64,000 nucleotides of DNA from Rhodanobacter thiooxydans (lineage in GTDB: Bacteria; Pseudomonadota; Gammaproteobacteria; Xanthomonadales; Rhodanobacteraceae), in contig NZ_CP088923.1 of the NCBI RefSeq assembly GCF_021545845.1, forward strand, positions 1,736,001 to 1,800,000, given 5' to 3'. The notes under the pieces are model-generated. The model searched no databases. It saw only the letters and a list, made by a program, of their open reading frames with translations, and was not told where the DNA came from. Shown here one piece after another: positions 18,201 through 27,300 of the stretch (its first letter is position 1; each line of letters opens with the position of its first letter). Both the position numbers and the translations under genes were made by a program.

Positions 18201-18803
18201 ACCGAGATCGCGCAGCAGGCCTTCCGGACCGTCCTTCAGTAGCAGCTCGGCTTCGCGCGGGTCGACCGCGCCGGCGAGGTAGCGGCGGCGCCAGAAATCC
18301 TCCACGCATTCGCGCATCAGCTGCTGCTCGTCGAACAGCTGGTCGTCGGCGAAGGCGGCGCCGCTTTCCAGCGGGTAGTCGCGCTGGATGCGCTGGCACA
18401 GCGCGTGGATGGTGGAGACCGGCGCGCGGTCGAGGTCGCTGCGGGCGAGCTGGATCCGGCGCAGCGCGAGGCGGACGCTGTCCGCGTCGGGGCACAGCGC
18501 GGCCAGCCAGCTTTCCAGCGGATCGGCGCTGGTCACGTCGCGCGCCGCGGCTTCGAGCAGGCGTTCGGCCTCGACCAGGCGGCGGCGCAGGCGCTCGCGC
18601 AGTTCCTGCGCGGCGGCGTCGGTGAAGGTGGTCACCAGGATCTGCTCCACCCGCAGCCCGCGTTCGAGTAGCAGGCGCAGGTAGAGCACGCCGATGTTCC
18701 AGGTCTTGCCGGTGCCGGCGCTGGCCTCGATCAGCACGCGCCCGTGCAGCGGCATGGCGCGCCAGTCGAGCGGTGGCAGGGCGGTGGCATCGGTGGCGGT
18801 CAC
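15231..18803 (-). CDS. recB: Exodeoxyribonuclease V beta subunit RecB
   Basis: The 3'-5' helicase and nuclease subunit of RecBCD. With a GTG start at 18803 the protein has 1190 residues. Walker A is AGTGKT (29-34), helicase motif II includes LIDEFQDTDQRQF, and motif III/IV includes GDPKQAIYSFRGGD. The C-terminal nuclease domain has GFVDLIF and VLDYKTNW near residue 1086. The frame is open to 18878, but those 25 codons come from a palindromic repeat and do not resemble RecB, so I prefer the GTG, which follows GGAAAC. The stop overlaps the recD start. Confidence 0.93.
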   Translation of the reverse strand: MTATDATALPPLDWRAMPLHGRVLIEASAGTGKTWNIGVLYLRLLLERGLRVEQILVTTFTDAAAQELRERLRRRLVEAERLLEAAARDVTSADPLESWLAALCPDADSVRLALRRIQLARSDLDRAPVSTIHALCQRIQRDYPLESGAAFADDQLFDEQQLMRECVEDFWRRRYLAGAVDPREAELLLKDGPEGLLRDLGGLANSVDARIEAGGLTELDHALATLRGDDSIAELQRLAGDATLYKRANAALRSRLGEITQALRNGDEAQLAKSISDVFEPDKLLAQAAAGRAGELAAHPLIHALQTLRPLLGIRDILVRGEVLAAAAQTCRDEMPRRARQRQVLTFSMLIDAVYQRLCGDASDDLLADRLFEAFPVALIDEFQDTDQRQFAIFERIYRERGTLVMIGDPKQAIYSFRGGDIAAYLRAGEQAGQRFSLGTNHRSSRALVEALNAWYGHTEGGFGQPQIRYQPVEPAGKADEQPYTVDGQPVTLPLVIHPFRGDAVDVKSLGTLEALALDDCANRIAELLNDPRQAIGGRRLTPGDVAVLLSTNKQIVALRQRLVARGVPCVGSGRGNIFAGEVARELELVLYAVLHADDDQAVRGALATTLLGATLEQFHAWQAQAAAFERELERFEAWRALVRSRGVLALVGELLAARATALLMLPEGERVLTDLRHLGELLAAEEGARQGLDGLYAWLQEMRREGGDGDAEAADERQLRIESDARRVQLLTIHASKGLEFPIVFLPLAWRIGDRNGPRAPKLLRYHDADGQRCVDLGSAHFAGHRVRHFREELEERLRLLYVALTRAVHAVHVYWADRGLRPGDDAQAWAWAAIDLLLGQAQRKLELPEGEASLAAMATALGGMQLAAPFADIYTRYRPPVEAPAPRATQAPLPQLRPFQWLHSFSGLTRHAATLIEDSGSADETGAEEPAIEVGDDTEDGRLLALYPLRGPRFGDAVHQVFELAQPGPLWPDQRQLLHRQLGAQAVAAPHLAHEEALERVGRMIDRARQADLGDGLRLLDLAPDQRIAEFEFQFPVWQVPLAPLRRLCAAHGHAEAIPASLDATTLNGMLTGFVDLIFARDGRFHVLDYKTNWLGARLRDYQGDSLAAAMTVHHYPLQALLYTVALHRYLRQRMDGYTAERHLGESWYLFVRALGLAPGLGVWRRRWPAALVEALDDAFAGAQEAAA

Positions 18804-18829
18804 AGCGTTTCCACATGGCGGATCGAAGG

Positions 18830-18889
18830 GCCGGCGGGCAGTGCCCGCCCTACGAAGCGACCGAGGTAGGGCGGGCACTGCCTGCCGGC
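18830..18889. repeat. Palindromic repeat between recB and recC
   Basis: Arms GCCGGCGGGCAGTGCCCGCC and its near-complement (one mismatch) flank a short loop around CGAAGCGACCGAGG. It belongs to the same family as the repeat at 14497-14572. It fills most of the 96-bp gap between the recC stop and the recB start, so on the mRNA it would form a strong hairpin before recB. Confidence 0.85.
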
Positions 18890-18899
18890 TTCACGTGTT

Positions 18900-21800
18900 T
18901 CAGTGATCATCGGCGGGGCTCTTCAACAGGCTTGCATGGTTCGGATCGAGCACGCCACAGACCAGTTCGGTGGCGGCGACGAAGGCGCGATGGGCCGGGC
19001 TCTCCACGTCGAACAGTTCCAGCCCGCGGCTGAGCAGGGCCGCATAGCCGGGCGCGTAGTCGCGCTCGCCGGGGTGGTGCCCATCGCCCTGCCACACCGC
19101 GGCTGCCCTGACGAGGCGCTCCGACGGTTCGCTGGCGGCCCAGGCTTGTGCGGTGCGTGGGAAGAACAGCAGCGGCTGCCGTCCGGCGGCTTGATACGCC
19201 TCGATCAGGCGGCGCAGGCCATGGCGCAGTTGCTTACCCTCCTGCGCACGGATGGTGTCGAGCATGCCCGCCGCCTGGGCGACCAGCACGCTGGCGCCGC
19301 CCTGCGTGCGGCGGACCTGCTCCAGTAACGTGGCCTGCAGGGGCGTGTCGTCGCCGGCACGGGCGAGTTGCAGGCAGGCCCAGTCGAGGTAGAAGCCCAG
19401 CAGGTCCCTCAGGTTGGCGGCGCGCCCCGGGCGGGCGTCGAACCACAGCAGTCCGCCATCGGCGCCGCGGAATACGCGATCGACCGTGCCGGTCAGGCGC
19501 AGGCCGTCGCCGAGGTCGAGGTCAATGGCCTGGGCCAGCGTCTGCACGCCGCCACCGGCGAACAGCGGCCGTGCCTGCGCGAGCAGCGGGCGCAGCGAGT
19601 CGCGCAGCCGGGTCCAGCTGCGCTCGCCGATCGCGCCGCCGGCCAGCATGCCGGAGCGGGCGAGCCATGCTGGCGGTTCGCTGGGCAGCTCGGCGTGGCC
19701 GGCGGCGAGCGACTCGAACAGCAGGCGGTGATCGACCCGCTCGATTTTTTCCAGCGGCGTCTCCAGCGGTTCGCGATCCGGCCAGCCGTTGTCGGCCAGC
19801 GCCTGCAGGCTGATGCCCTGGCTGCGCAGCAGGGCGTCACGCGCGGGGTCGCGCCAGAAACGCTGCAGCGCGCCCAGGGCAAGCTCGCCGGTCACGGTTT
19901 GCGGCGTGGCCGTCGGCGAGTCGAGGAAGGGCCGGGCGTCGGCGCCGGACGATGCGGCAGCGAGAAATGCAGGTTCATACGAGAACAGCCGCGGATCGTG
20001 GCGGGGCCGGCCCTGCGCGTCGCGTTCGTAGTAGCGCGCGTCGAACGGCTGCAGCGGGTGGCGCACGCGCCACGGCCGTTCGGCCTGGGCGTCGGCGGCG
20101 AGGCCGTGCTGCTCGTCGAGAAACTGCAGCAGCTCGGCCAGTGGCGCGGCCGGGTTGCGCGGCTTGCCGTCGCGCACGCCCTCGCCGACGTAGCTCACGT
20201 GCAGCGCGTCGCGCGCCGACATCAGTGCCTCGAGGAACAGGTAGCGGTCCTCGTTGCGGGTGTCGCGGTCGCCGCGGCGTGGCTGGGCGAGGATCCGGTT
20301 GAGGCCGGCGTCGTGGCCGGGGCGCGGGAACTCGCCCTCGTTCATGCCGAGCAGGCAGACCACGCGGAACGGGATCGAGCGCTGCGGCACCAGCCCGCAG
20401 AAGGTCACCCCGCCGAGCAGAAAGCCCTGGCGCTCCGGCACCGCGTCGAGCGCGCCACGCAGCGCCTCGCGCACCACGCTCCATGGCAGCGGTGCGTCGA
20501 GGCCGGCTTCGCTGGCCTGGCTGGCGAGACCGGCGGCCAGCCGGCGCAGGGCGTCCAGCGCATGCTGTTCGGCGGCGTCGCGCGGGTCGGCGAGGAACAG
20601 CGCGTCGAGCCGTTCCAGCAGCCATGTGCTCCACGCGGCCAGCGGACGCGCACCGGCGAAGGCGTGGCGTGCCTGGCGCAGCTCGCCGAGCAGGCGGTCG
20701 AGCTGGCCCAGGGCTTCCACCGCGCCACCAGCGACGCCTCGCAGCGGCAGGATGCCGTCGAGCAGGCCGCCGCCGGCGTCCTGGCCGGCAATCAGCCCGG
20801 CGTACATGCGGTCGAGGCCGAATTGCCACGAGTTCGCGTCGACCGCCGCCGCGCCGGCCTCGGCCTTCATCGCCGCGTCCAGCCCCCAGGCCACGCGCGC
20901 CCGGCGCAGCCAGCGTTCCAGCGCGTCGCGGCTGCCGGCGTCGATCGCGAAGCGCCGCGCCACCGCCGGCACGTCGAGGAAATCCAGCACCTCGCTTACC
21001 GTGAAGCGGCTCTCGGCCAGGTCCAGCCATTGCGAGAACGCGTGCATCAGCGGGTGCGCGTGCGCCAGCCCGACGTCGGCCAGATGCCAGGGAATGTGCA
21101 GCGGGTCGCGACGGTACTGCGCCGGCTCGCCGAACACCGCCGCCAGGTACGGTGCATAGGCCCCGATGTCCGGCGCCATCACCACGATGTCGCGATGCTG
21201 CAGGGTGGAGTCGTCGGCCAGGCAACGCAGCAGGGCGTTCTTCAGCACTTCCAGCTCGCGCAGGCGGGTGTGGCAGGCATGCACGCGCAGGCTGGCGTCG
21301 TGGCGCAGCGCGGGCAGGATGTCGTCCAGCGCGGCCCCGTCCGCTTGTTGTGCGCGGATCGGTGCGCCGACCAGCTCCGGCTGCAGGCAGCGGATGCTCG
21401 ACTGCAGCCGGGCGAGCAGCGAGGTGGCGTCGTCGAGCGGTTCGGCCTCGTCGAGCGGGTCGCGCTCTTCGGTCGCATCGCATTTGTCCAGGGTCAGGCA
21501 GAAATCCTGCGCGATGCGGCCGAGCGCCACCAGCAGCGGATGGCCGACCTCGTAGTACAGAGCTTGTGGGTCGTCCGCGTGGGCGAGCAGGAAGCGCTGC
21601 CGGCGCAGATAGACCCAGTGCTCGCGACAGGGATCGGGGAAGTACAGATGCACCGGCGTGTGCAGCGCGGTGGCCTGCAGCGCCGCCAGCACGTCGGGCG
21701 GCAGGTGGCTGACGCCGAACACGTGCAGCGGCGGGTCGCCGGCCAGCGCGTTGCCGGTACGCAGCGCCTCCAGCAGCGCCGCGCTGCGCTGCGCGCGATG

Positions 21801-22352
21801 CGGCCGCGGGGTGGCGGCCCGCAGCCGCTGCCACAGCGCCGCCTGCCAGTCACCGGCGTACCGCGCGGGGTGCCGTTCCCAGTCGAGGATCCAGTCCGGC
21901 CGGTAGATCAGGTACTGGGTGTACAGGCCGGCCAGGTGTTCGGCCAGCTGGAAGCTGCGCCGCGCGGCGCCGTCGCCGGCCAGGTAGCTCGCCACTTCCG
22001 GCGCCTGCAGCGCGGGCAGGGCCGCCAGCAGGCGCCAGCGCAGCAGCTCGTGCCGGTACGCGCCGCCGATCAGCGCCTCGTCGCCCAGCACGCGGCGGGC
22101 CGCGCGTTCGAACCACTGCCACGGCAGGATCATCTCGATGTTGGCAGCGATGCCATGGCCGCCGTGCGGCCCGTTGCGTTGCGCCAGGTGGCCGAGCAGC
22201 CAGCGCTGCAACCCCGGGTGTGCCACCACCACGGTCTGCGCCGCCAGCGGGTTGGCCGGCCGCTGCGCTTCGAGCTGCAGCGCCAGCGCGTCGGCCAGCC
22301 GCTCGGTGCGGCTGCCGCGGTGGACGATCAGCCCGCCTGGGTTGTCCCTCAT
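18900..22352 (-). CDS. recC: Exodeoxyribonuclease V gamma subunit RecC
   Basis: The Chi-recognition and scaffold subunit of RecBCD, 1150 residues. The N-terminus (LIVHRGSRTERLADALALQL) and ILPWQWFERAARRVLGDE match RecC. VVMAPDIGAYAPYLAAVFG and LLGMNEGEFPR are conserved RecC/AddB-like helicase-fold motifs. I chose ATG 22352 because AGGAACGG lies directly upstream and the product then starts as RecC proteins usually do; the open frame reaches 22457. It is the first gene of recC-recB-recD. Confidence 0.93.
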   Translation of the reverse strand: MRDNPGGLIVHRGSRTERLADALALQLEAQRPANPLAAQTVVVAHPGLQRWLLGHLAQRNGPHGGHGIAANIEMILPWQWFERAARRVLGDEALIGGAYRHELLRWRLLAALPALQAPEVASYLAGDGAARRSFQLAEHLAGLYTQYLIYRPDWILDWERHPARYAGDWQAALWQRLRAATPRPHRAQRSAALLEALRTGNALAGDPPLHVFGVSHLPPDVLAALQATALHTPVHLYFPDPCREHWVYLRRQRFLLAHADDPQALYYEVGHPLLVALGRIAQDFCLTLDKCDATEERDPLDEAEPLDDATSLLARLQSSIRCLQPELVGAPIRAQQADGAALDDILPALRHDASLRVHACHTRLRELEVLKNALLRCLADDSTLQHRDIVVMAPDIGAYAPYLAAVFGEPAQYRRDPLHIPWHLADVGLAHAHPLMHAFSQWLDLAESRFTVSEVLDFLDVPAVARRFAIDAGSRDALERWLRRARVAWGLDAAMKAEAGAAAVDANSWQFGLDRMYAGLIAGQDAGGGLLDGILPLRGVAGGAVEALGQLDRLLGELRQARHAFAGARPLAAWSTWLLERLDALFLADPRDAAEQHALDALRRLAAGLASQASEAGLDAPLPWSVVREALRGALDAVPERQGFLLGGVTFCGLVPQRSIPFRVVCLLGMNEGEFPRPGHDAGLNRILAQPRRGDRDTRNEDRYLFLEALMSARDALHVSYVGEGVRDGKPRNPAAPLAELLQFLDEQHGLAADAQAERPWRVRHPLQPFDARYYERDAQGRPRHDPRLFSYEPAFLAAASSGADARPFLDSPTATPQTVTGELALGALQRFWRDPARDALLRSQGISLQALADNGWPDREPLETPLEKIERVDHRLLFESLAAGHAELPSEPPAWLARSGMLAGGAIGERSWTRLRDSLRPLLAQARPLFAGGGVQTLAQAIDLDLGDGLRLTGTVDRVFRGADGGLLWFDARPGRAANLRDLLGFYLDWACLQLARAGDDTPLQATLLEQVRRTQGGASVLVAQAAGMLDTIRAQEGKQLRHGLRRLIEAYQAAGRQPLLFFPRTAQAWAASEPSERLVRAAAVWQGDGHHPGERDYAPGYAALLSRGLELFDVESPAHRAFVAATELVCGVLDPNHASLLKSPADDH

Positions 22353-22513
22353 CCGTTCCTGCCCTGGGTGATGCAATGCGCACAGCATACCGAGCCGCGA
22401 CACATCGTTTGCGATGGCGGCAGGAAGGCGAGGCCATGTGTCGATTTGCCGACCCACCGTTCGTCATCCGGGCGAGAACCTGGTTTGCAGCACGAACCGA
22501 AGGAGACACGACG

Positions 22514-22933
22514 ATGCGATGCATGGTGATGGTGAAGGCGACTCCCGATTCGGAGGCCGGCGTGATGCCCAGTGAGCAGTTGCTGACCGCGATGGGCCGC
22601 TACAACGAGGAACTGGTGAAGGCCGGCATCATGCTGGAAGGCGAGGGCCTGCATCCCAGCTCGAAGGGTGTGCGGGTGAAGTTCTCGGGCCGCGCGCGCA
22701 CGGTGACCGACGGACCGTTCGCGGAGACCAAGGAGCTGATTGCCGGCTTCTGGCTGTGGCAGGTGAAGTCGATGGAGGAAGCGGTCGAGTGGCTCAAGCG
22801 CGCGCCGTTCGACGACGATGCCGAGCTGGAGATTCGCCAGGTGTTCGAGGCCGACGATTTCGGCGCTGAGTTCACTCCCCAACTGCGCGAGCAGGAGGAA
22901 CGGCTGCGCGCGCAGCTCGCGGCGAAATCGTGA
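22514..22933 (+). CDS. YCII/DGPF-domain protein
   Basis: A 139-residue single-domain protein of the YCII family with the DGPF signature (TDGPFAETKELIAGFWLWQV). ATG 22514 follows AGGAGACACG. Its biochemical role is unknown. Genes of this family are regularly found beside ECF sigma factors of the ECF42 type, and here the sigma factor follows about 90 bp downstream on the same strand, so the pair is probably one operon. Confidence 0.9.
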   Translation: MRCMVMVKATPDSEAGVMPSEQLLTAMGRYNEELVKAGIMLEGEGLHPSSKGVRVKFSGRARTVTDGPFAETKELIAGFWLWQVKSMEEAVEWLKRAPFDDDAELEIRQVFEADDFGAEFTPQLREQEERLRAQLAAKS

Positions 22934-23021
22934 GCCGCGCAGCGGGCCGGTTTGCGTGACGCTGGCAGGCCGTGACTTCCGGCCTTGCGCCGGTGCCATG
23001 GGGATGCTGTGATCGCTCGTC

Positions 23022-24299
23022 ATGAGCGTGACCGAGACCCATCGCACCATCGACGCCGTCTGGCGGATCGAGTCGGCCCGGTTGATCGCCGGCCTGACGC
23101 GCATGCTGCGCGACGTCGGCCTGGCCGAGGAGCTGGCGCAGGATGCGCTGGTGGTGGCGCTGGAGCAGTGGCCGCAGAGCGGCGTGCCGGACAACCCCGG
23201 CGCCTGGCTGATGACCACCGCAAAGCATCGCGCGATCGACCGGCTGCGCCGCAGCAAGCTGCTCGAACGCAAGCACGAGCAATTGATGCACGAGCTGGAA
23301 CACGAGCAGGAATCGGCGAGGTCGGCGAACGAGGCGGCGCTGGACGATCCGTTCGGCGACGACCTGCTGCGGCTGATCTTCACCGCCTGCCATCCGGTGC
23401 TGTCGATGGAGGCGCGCGTGGCGTTGACCCTGCGCCTGCTCGGCGGCCTGACCACGGAGGAAATCGCGCGCGCCTTCCTGCTGCCCGAGCCGACCATCGC
23501 GCAGCGCATCGTGCGCGCCAAGCGCAGCCTGGCCAAGGCCGCGGTGGCCTACGAGGCGCCGCGTGGCGAGGAGATCGCCGCGCGCCTTTCCTCGGTGCTC
23601 GGGGTGATCTACCTGATCTTCAACGAGGGCTATTCGGCTACTGCCGGCGACGACTGGATGCGCCCGGGGCTATGCGGGGACGCCTTGCGGCTGGGGCGCG
23701 TGTTGGCCGGGCTGATGCCGTGCGAGCCGGAGGTGCACGGCCTGGTGGCGCTGATGGAGCTGCAGGCCTCGCGCTCGCGCGCGCGGGTGGACGCGCACGG
23801 CGAGCCGATCCTGCTGCTGGAGCAGGATCGGGCGTTGTGGGATCGGCTGCTGATCCGCCGCGGCCTGGCCGCGCTGGAGCGGGCCGGAAAGCTCGGCGGC
23901 GCGCTGGGCCCGTATGCGTTGCAGGCGGCGATCGCGGCCTGCCATGCGCGCGCGCTGAGCGGCGGGGAAACCGACTGGTCGGGCATCGCGGCGCTGTACG
24001 CCACGCTGGCCGGGGTGGCGCCGTCGCCGGTGGTCGAGCTCAACCGCGCGGTGGCCGTGGGCATGGCGGACGGCGCCGCGGCGGGCCTTGCCCTGGTCGA
24101 TGGCCTGGTCGGCGAACCGAGCCTGCAGCGCTACCACCTGTTGCCGGCGGTGCGCGGCGATTTGCTGGTCCGGCTGGGCCGCATCGAGGAAGCGCAGCGG
24201 GAGTTCGAGCGGGCCGCCACCCTGGCGATGAACCGGCGCGAGCGCGAGCTGATGCGTCGCCGCGCCCGGGCCTGCGTCGGCCGCGCACCGCCCGGCTGA
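23022..24299 (+). CDS. ECF sigma factor with C-terminal extension (ECF42-like)
   Basis: A 425-residue RNA polymerase sigma factor. Region 2 reads AEELAQDALVVALEQWP, then PDNPGAWLMTTAKHRAIDRLRR; region 4 reads LTTEEIARAFLLPEPTIAQRIVRAKR. About 240 further residues form a helical, TPR-like extension with a conserved FNEGYSA motif. Long extended ECF factors next to a DGPF protein fit group ECF42, which lacks a cognate anti-sigma factor, and none is seen here. The extension is therefore the likely control element. Confidence 0.9.
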   Translation: MSVTETHRTIDAVWRIESARLIAGLTRMLRDVGLAEELAQDALVVALEQWPQSGVPDNPGAWLMTTAKHRAIDRLRRSKLLERKHEQLMHELEHEQESARSANEAALDDPFGDDLLRLIFTACHPVLSMEARVALTLRLLGGLTTEEIARAFLLPEPTIAQRIVRAKRSLAKAAVAYEAPRGEEIAARLSSVLGVIYLIFNEGYSATAGDDWMRPGLCGDALRLGRVLAGLMPCEPEVHGLVALMELQASRSRARVDAHGEPILLLEQDRALWDRLLIRRGLAALERAGKLGGALGPYALQAAIAACHARALSGGETDWSGIAALYATLAGVAPSPVVELNRAVAVGMADGAAAGLALVDGLVGEPSLQRYHLLPAVRGDLLVRLGRIEEAQREFERAATLAMNRRERELMRRRARACVGRAPPG

Positions 24300-24372
24300 A
24301 CGGGCTCGCCCCGGGCCTGTCCGCTGCTGCCGCCACGGCGCAGTGGATTAATGCGTAGTCCCGTGATGAAGT

Positions 24373-27300
24373 ATGCCGACTATCGGTGTGCCGTTTCGTT
24401 CGGGGGAAGCCGGCCAGCGGATGGACAGCCAACAGCAGGCAGATGGCGAGCTTCGCGAACGCTTCTACCGGAGCGTGGCGGAAACCCTTGCGCTGTTGCA
24501 CGCCCCGCCGGACCCCGACCGCCGCCGCACCCTGGCCACGATCGCGGGCATCCTCGCGTCGACCATGGATCTTCCGCTGGTATGGATCGGGCGGCGTGAA
24601 TCGGCTTGCCATGACGTCGAGGTCGTGGCGGCGGCCGGAACTGCCGCGGCCTACGCGTCTGCGCTGAAGCTGAGCGCGGACGAATCCGTGCCTGGCGGGC
24701 GCGGGCCGGTGGGCAGGGTGTTGCGCGATGAACGGGCCCGGGCGACCCCGGTCGGCGCGCCGGAGTTCGGGCCGTGGCGCGAGGCCGCGCGCCGGCACGG
24801 ATTCGGCTCCTGCATCGCGGCCGCATCGAGGACGCGCGACGACGGCCAACTGGTACTGGCCGCCTACTCCCGCGACGACGGTCCCAGCCTGAGCGACGGA
24901 CTGCTCGACTGGGCGCAGCGGCTGGTCGACGAGCTGAGCCGGTACTGGGACCACCACGGCTTGCTGGAACGCAGCGCGCGGATGAGCCGTTATCGCGATG
25001 CTCAGCGCGCGATCCAGCGCGCCTTGCTGGAGCAGCCCGACCCGGCGGCGGTCTATCGCACGCTGGCCGAGGCGCTGGCCGACATCGCCGGTGCCGCCGC
25101 GGTCGACGTATTCGCCGCCGAGGACGATGAGCCGATGCTGCGGCGGATGGCGCTGGTCGGGCCGCTCGCGGATGTCGTGCGCAGCCTGCCGCTGCCGCCG
25201 CGGCACGACGACGGGGCGGTGGTGCTGGCGCCGACGCAGGCCTTCATGCAGGGCGTACCGGTCGTCCGGCGCCGCTCGGCCGGGCCATGCCAGGGCAACA
25301 CCGCGTTCCGCCATGAGTTGCTCGAACACGCCGCCACGGTGGGCTGCTGGCCGTTGTTCGCGTCGACCGACGCGATCGGGGCGACGCAGGGGCCGACCGG
25401 CGTGTTCGTGGTGATCACCGTCGAGCCGGATGCCTTCGACGACGAGATGTGCCGCCTGCTGGACGAGATCGCCGATGCCACCGGGCTGGCGCTGCGCCAG
25501 CACGCGCAGCGGCACGCCCTGCTGCGGGAGCAGGAGCGGCAGACCTACCTCGCCCTGCACGACGACCTTACCGGCCTGCCCAATCGCCGCGCGCTGGACC
25601 GGCATCTGGAGATCATGCTGGAGCGCGCCAGGCGTCGCCGCCGCATGGTCGCGGTGGGGCTGCTGGACCTGGACGACCTGAAGCCGATCAACGACCGTCA
25701 CGGCCATGCCGTGGGCGACCGCCTGCTGGCCGAGATGGCGGAACGGTTCCGCCTGATGCTTCGCCCCGGCGACTACGTGGCCCGGCTCGGCGGCGACGAG
25801 TTCGTGCTGGTGTTCGAGGATCTCGATGCGGCGCAGGACATCGACGGCTTGCTGGAGCGCATCGGCGAGGTTCTGCGCTTTCCGATGAACATCGACGGCA
25901 CCGTCATGTCGGTGGGCGCCAGCCTGGGCATTGCGCTGTACTCCAGCGAGCTGCGCAGCACCGGCGAACAGCTGCTGCGCCGCGCCGATCAGGCGATGTA
26001 CCTGGTGAAATCACGCAAGCGGCATCGCTCGCGCTGGTGGTCGCTGGTTTCGCCCGAGGGCGTGGTGGACGAGACCGACGAACCCGATGCGGCGACGCCC
26101 TATGGCGAACATGCCGCCGTATTGCTGGACGGCTGCAGCAAGGCGTGGGAGCCGCGGCTGCCCGGCATCGTGGAAAGCTTTCATGCCGCGCTGCGCGCGC
26201 ATGACGGTGTCGCCAGGCTGCTGGACGTGCTTCCGGCCGAGGACCTGAAAGCGTTCGAACAGCACCAGATGCAGCATTTGCGCGCCCTGCTGCAGGGCGA
26301 TCTCGACCTGGCCGGCCATCGCGCCCGGGCGACCCGCACCGGCCTGTTCCATGCGGCCTGCGGGCTGGAGGAAGTCTGGCTGCTGGAGGCGATCGAGCAG
26401 CTGCGCGACATCCTGGCCGCGGTGCTGGCCGGCACCGGCCAGAACGACCGCCGCGCGCTGGCGATCCTGCTGCAGCGACTGGGCATGGAACGGCAGTGGC
26501 AACTGGAAAGCATGCGTGAACTGCAGCGCCGCCGGGTGGCCTTGCTGGCCAGGGTCAATGCGCTGGCGTGGTCGGTCGAGGGCTACCTGGAACTGATCCA
26601 GGGCGTGGCCGACATCCTGGTGTCGCACAAGGAGATCGTCGCCTGTTCGGCCGGGCGCCCGGATGCGATGGGCCAGCTGACCTACGAGGCGGTGGCGGGG
26701 GTGGCCTTTGCCGAGTACCTGCACGCGCTGGTCAGCGGCAAGGCGGTGCCGATCCGGGTCGACGCCGACCAGCCGACGGGGCAGGGACCCAGCGGGCGCG
26801 CCTGGCGCACGGCGCGGATCCAGCGCTGCGCCCACTACGGCAGCGATCCGGCGATGGCGTCGTGGCGCGACATCGCGCTGAGCCTCGGGGTGGTATCCAG
26901 CGTGGCCATTCCGCTGTGCGCGTCGCCGCTGCAGCCGGCAGTGGTGTTGACCGTCTACAGCCCCTACGCGGGCGGTTTCCACAGCGAGGACCAGCGCGCC
27001 TTCCTCGAACAGATCAAGACCGTGCTGGACCTTGCCCTGGCGCGGCTGGCGCCGCCGCGCCAGGGCACCGAGCTGCTGCCGTTCTTCGTGCGCGAACGCT
27101 GGCGCGCGATGGTCGCCACCGACGCGCTGCAGATGCACTACCAGCCGCTGGTCAGGCTGGCCGACGGCCGGGTCGCCGAGATCGAGGCGCTGGCCAGGCT
27201 GCGCGACGAGGATGGCGAGCTGCTGGCGCCGGCGCGCTTCCTTCCCGCGCTGGGCGCGGACGAGCTGCTGGCGCTGTTTCGCCAGGGGTTGGGCCAGGCC

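Noticed and set aside
19368..22529. Very long plus-strand frame opposite recC, and similar long frames opposite pilY1, gdhB and the fused E1 gene
   Set aside because: In high-GC DNA the strand opposite real genes often stays open. The products are low-complexity (rich in Arg, Ala, Gln, His) and match no family, while the other strand has clear motifs.
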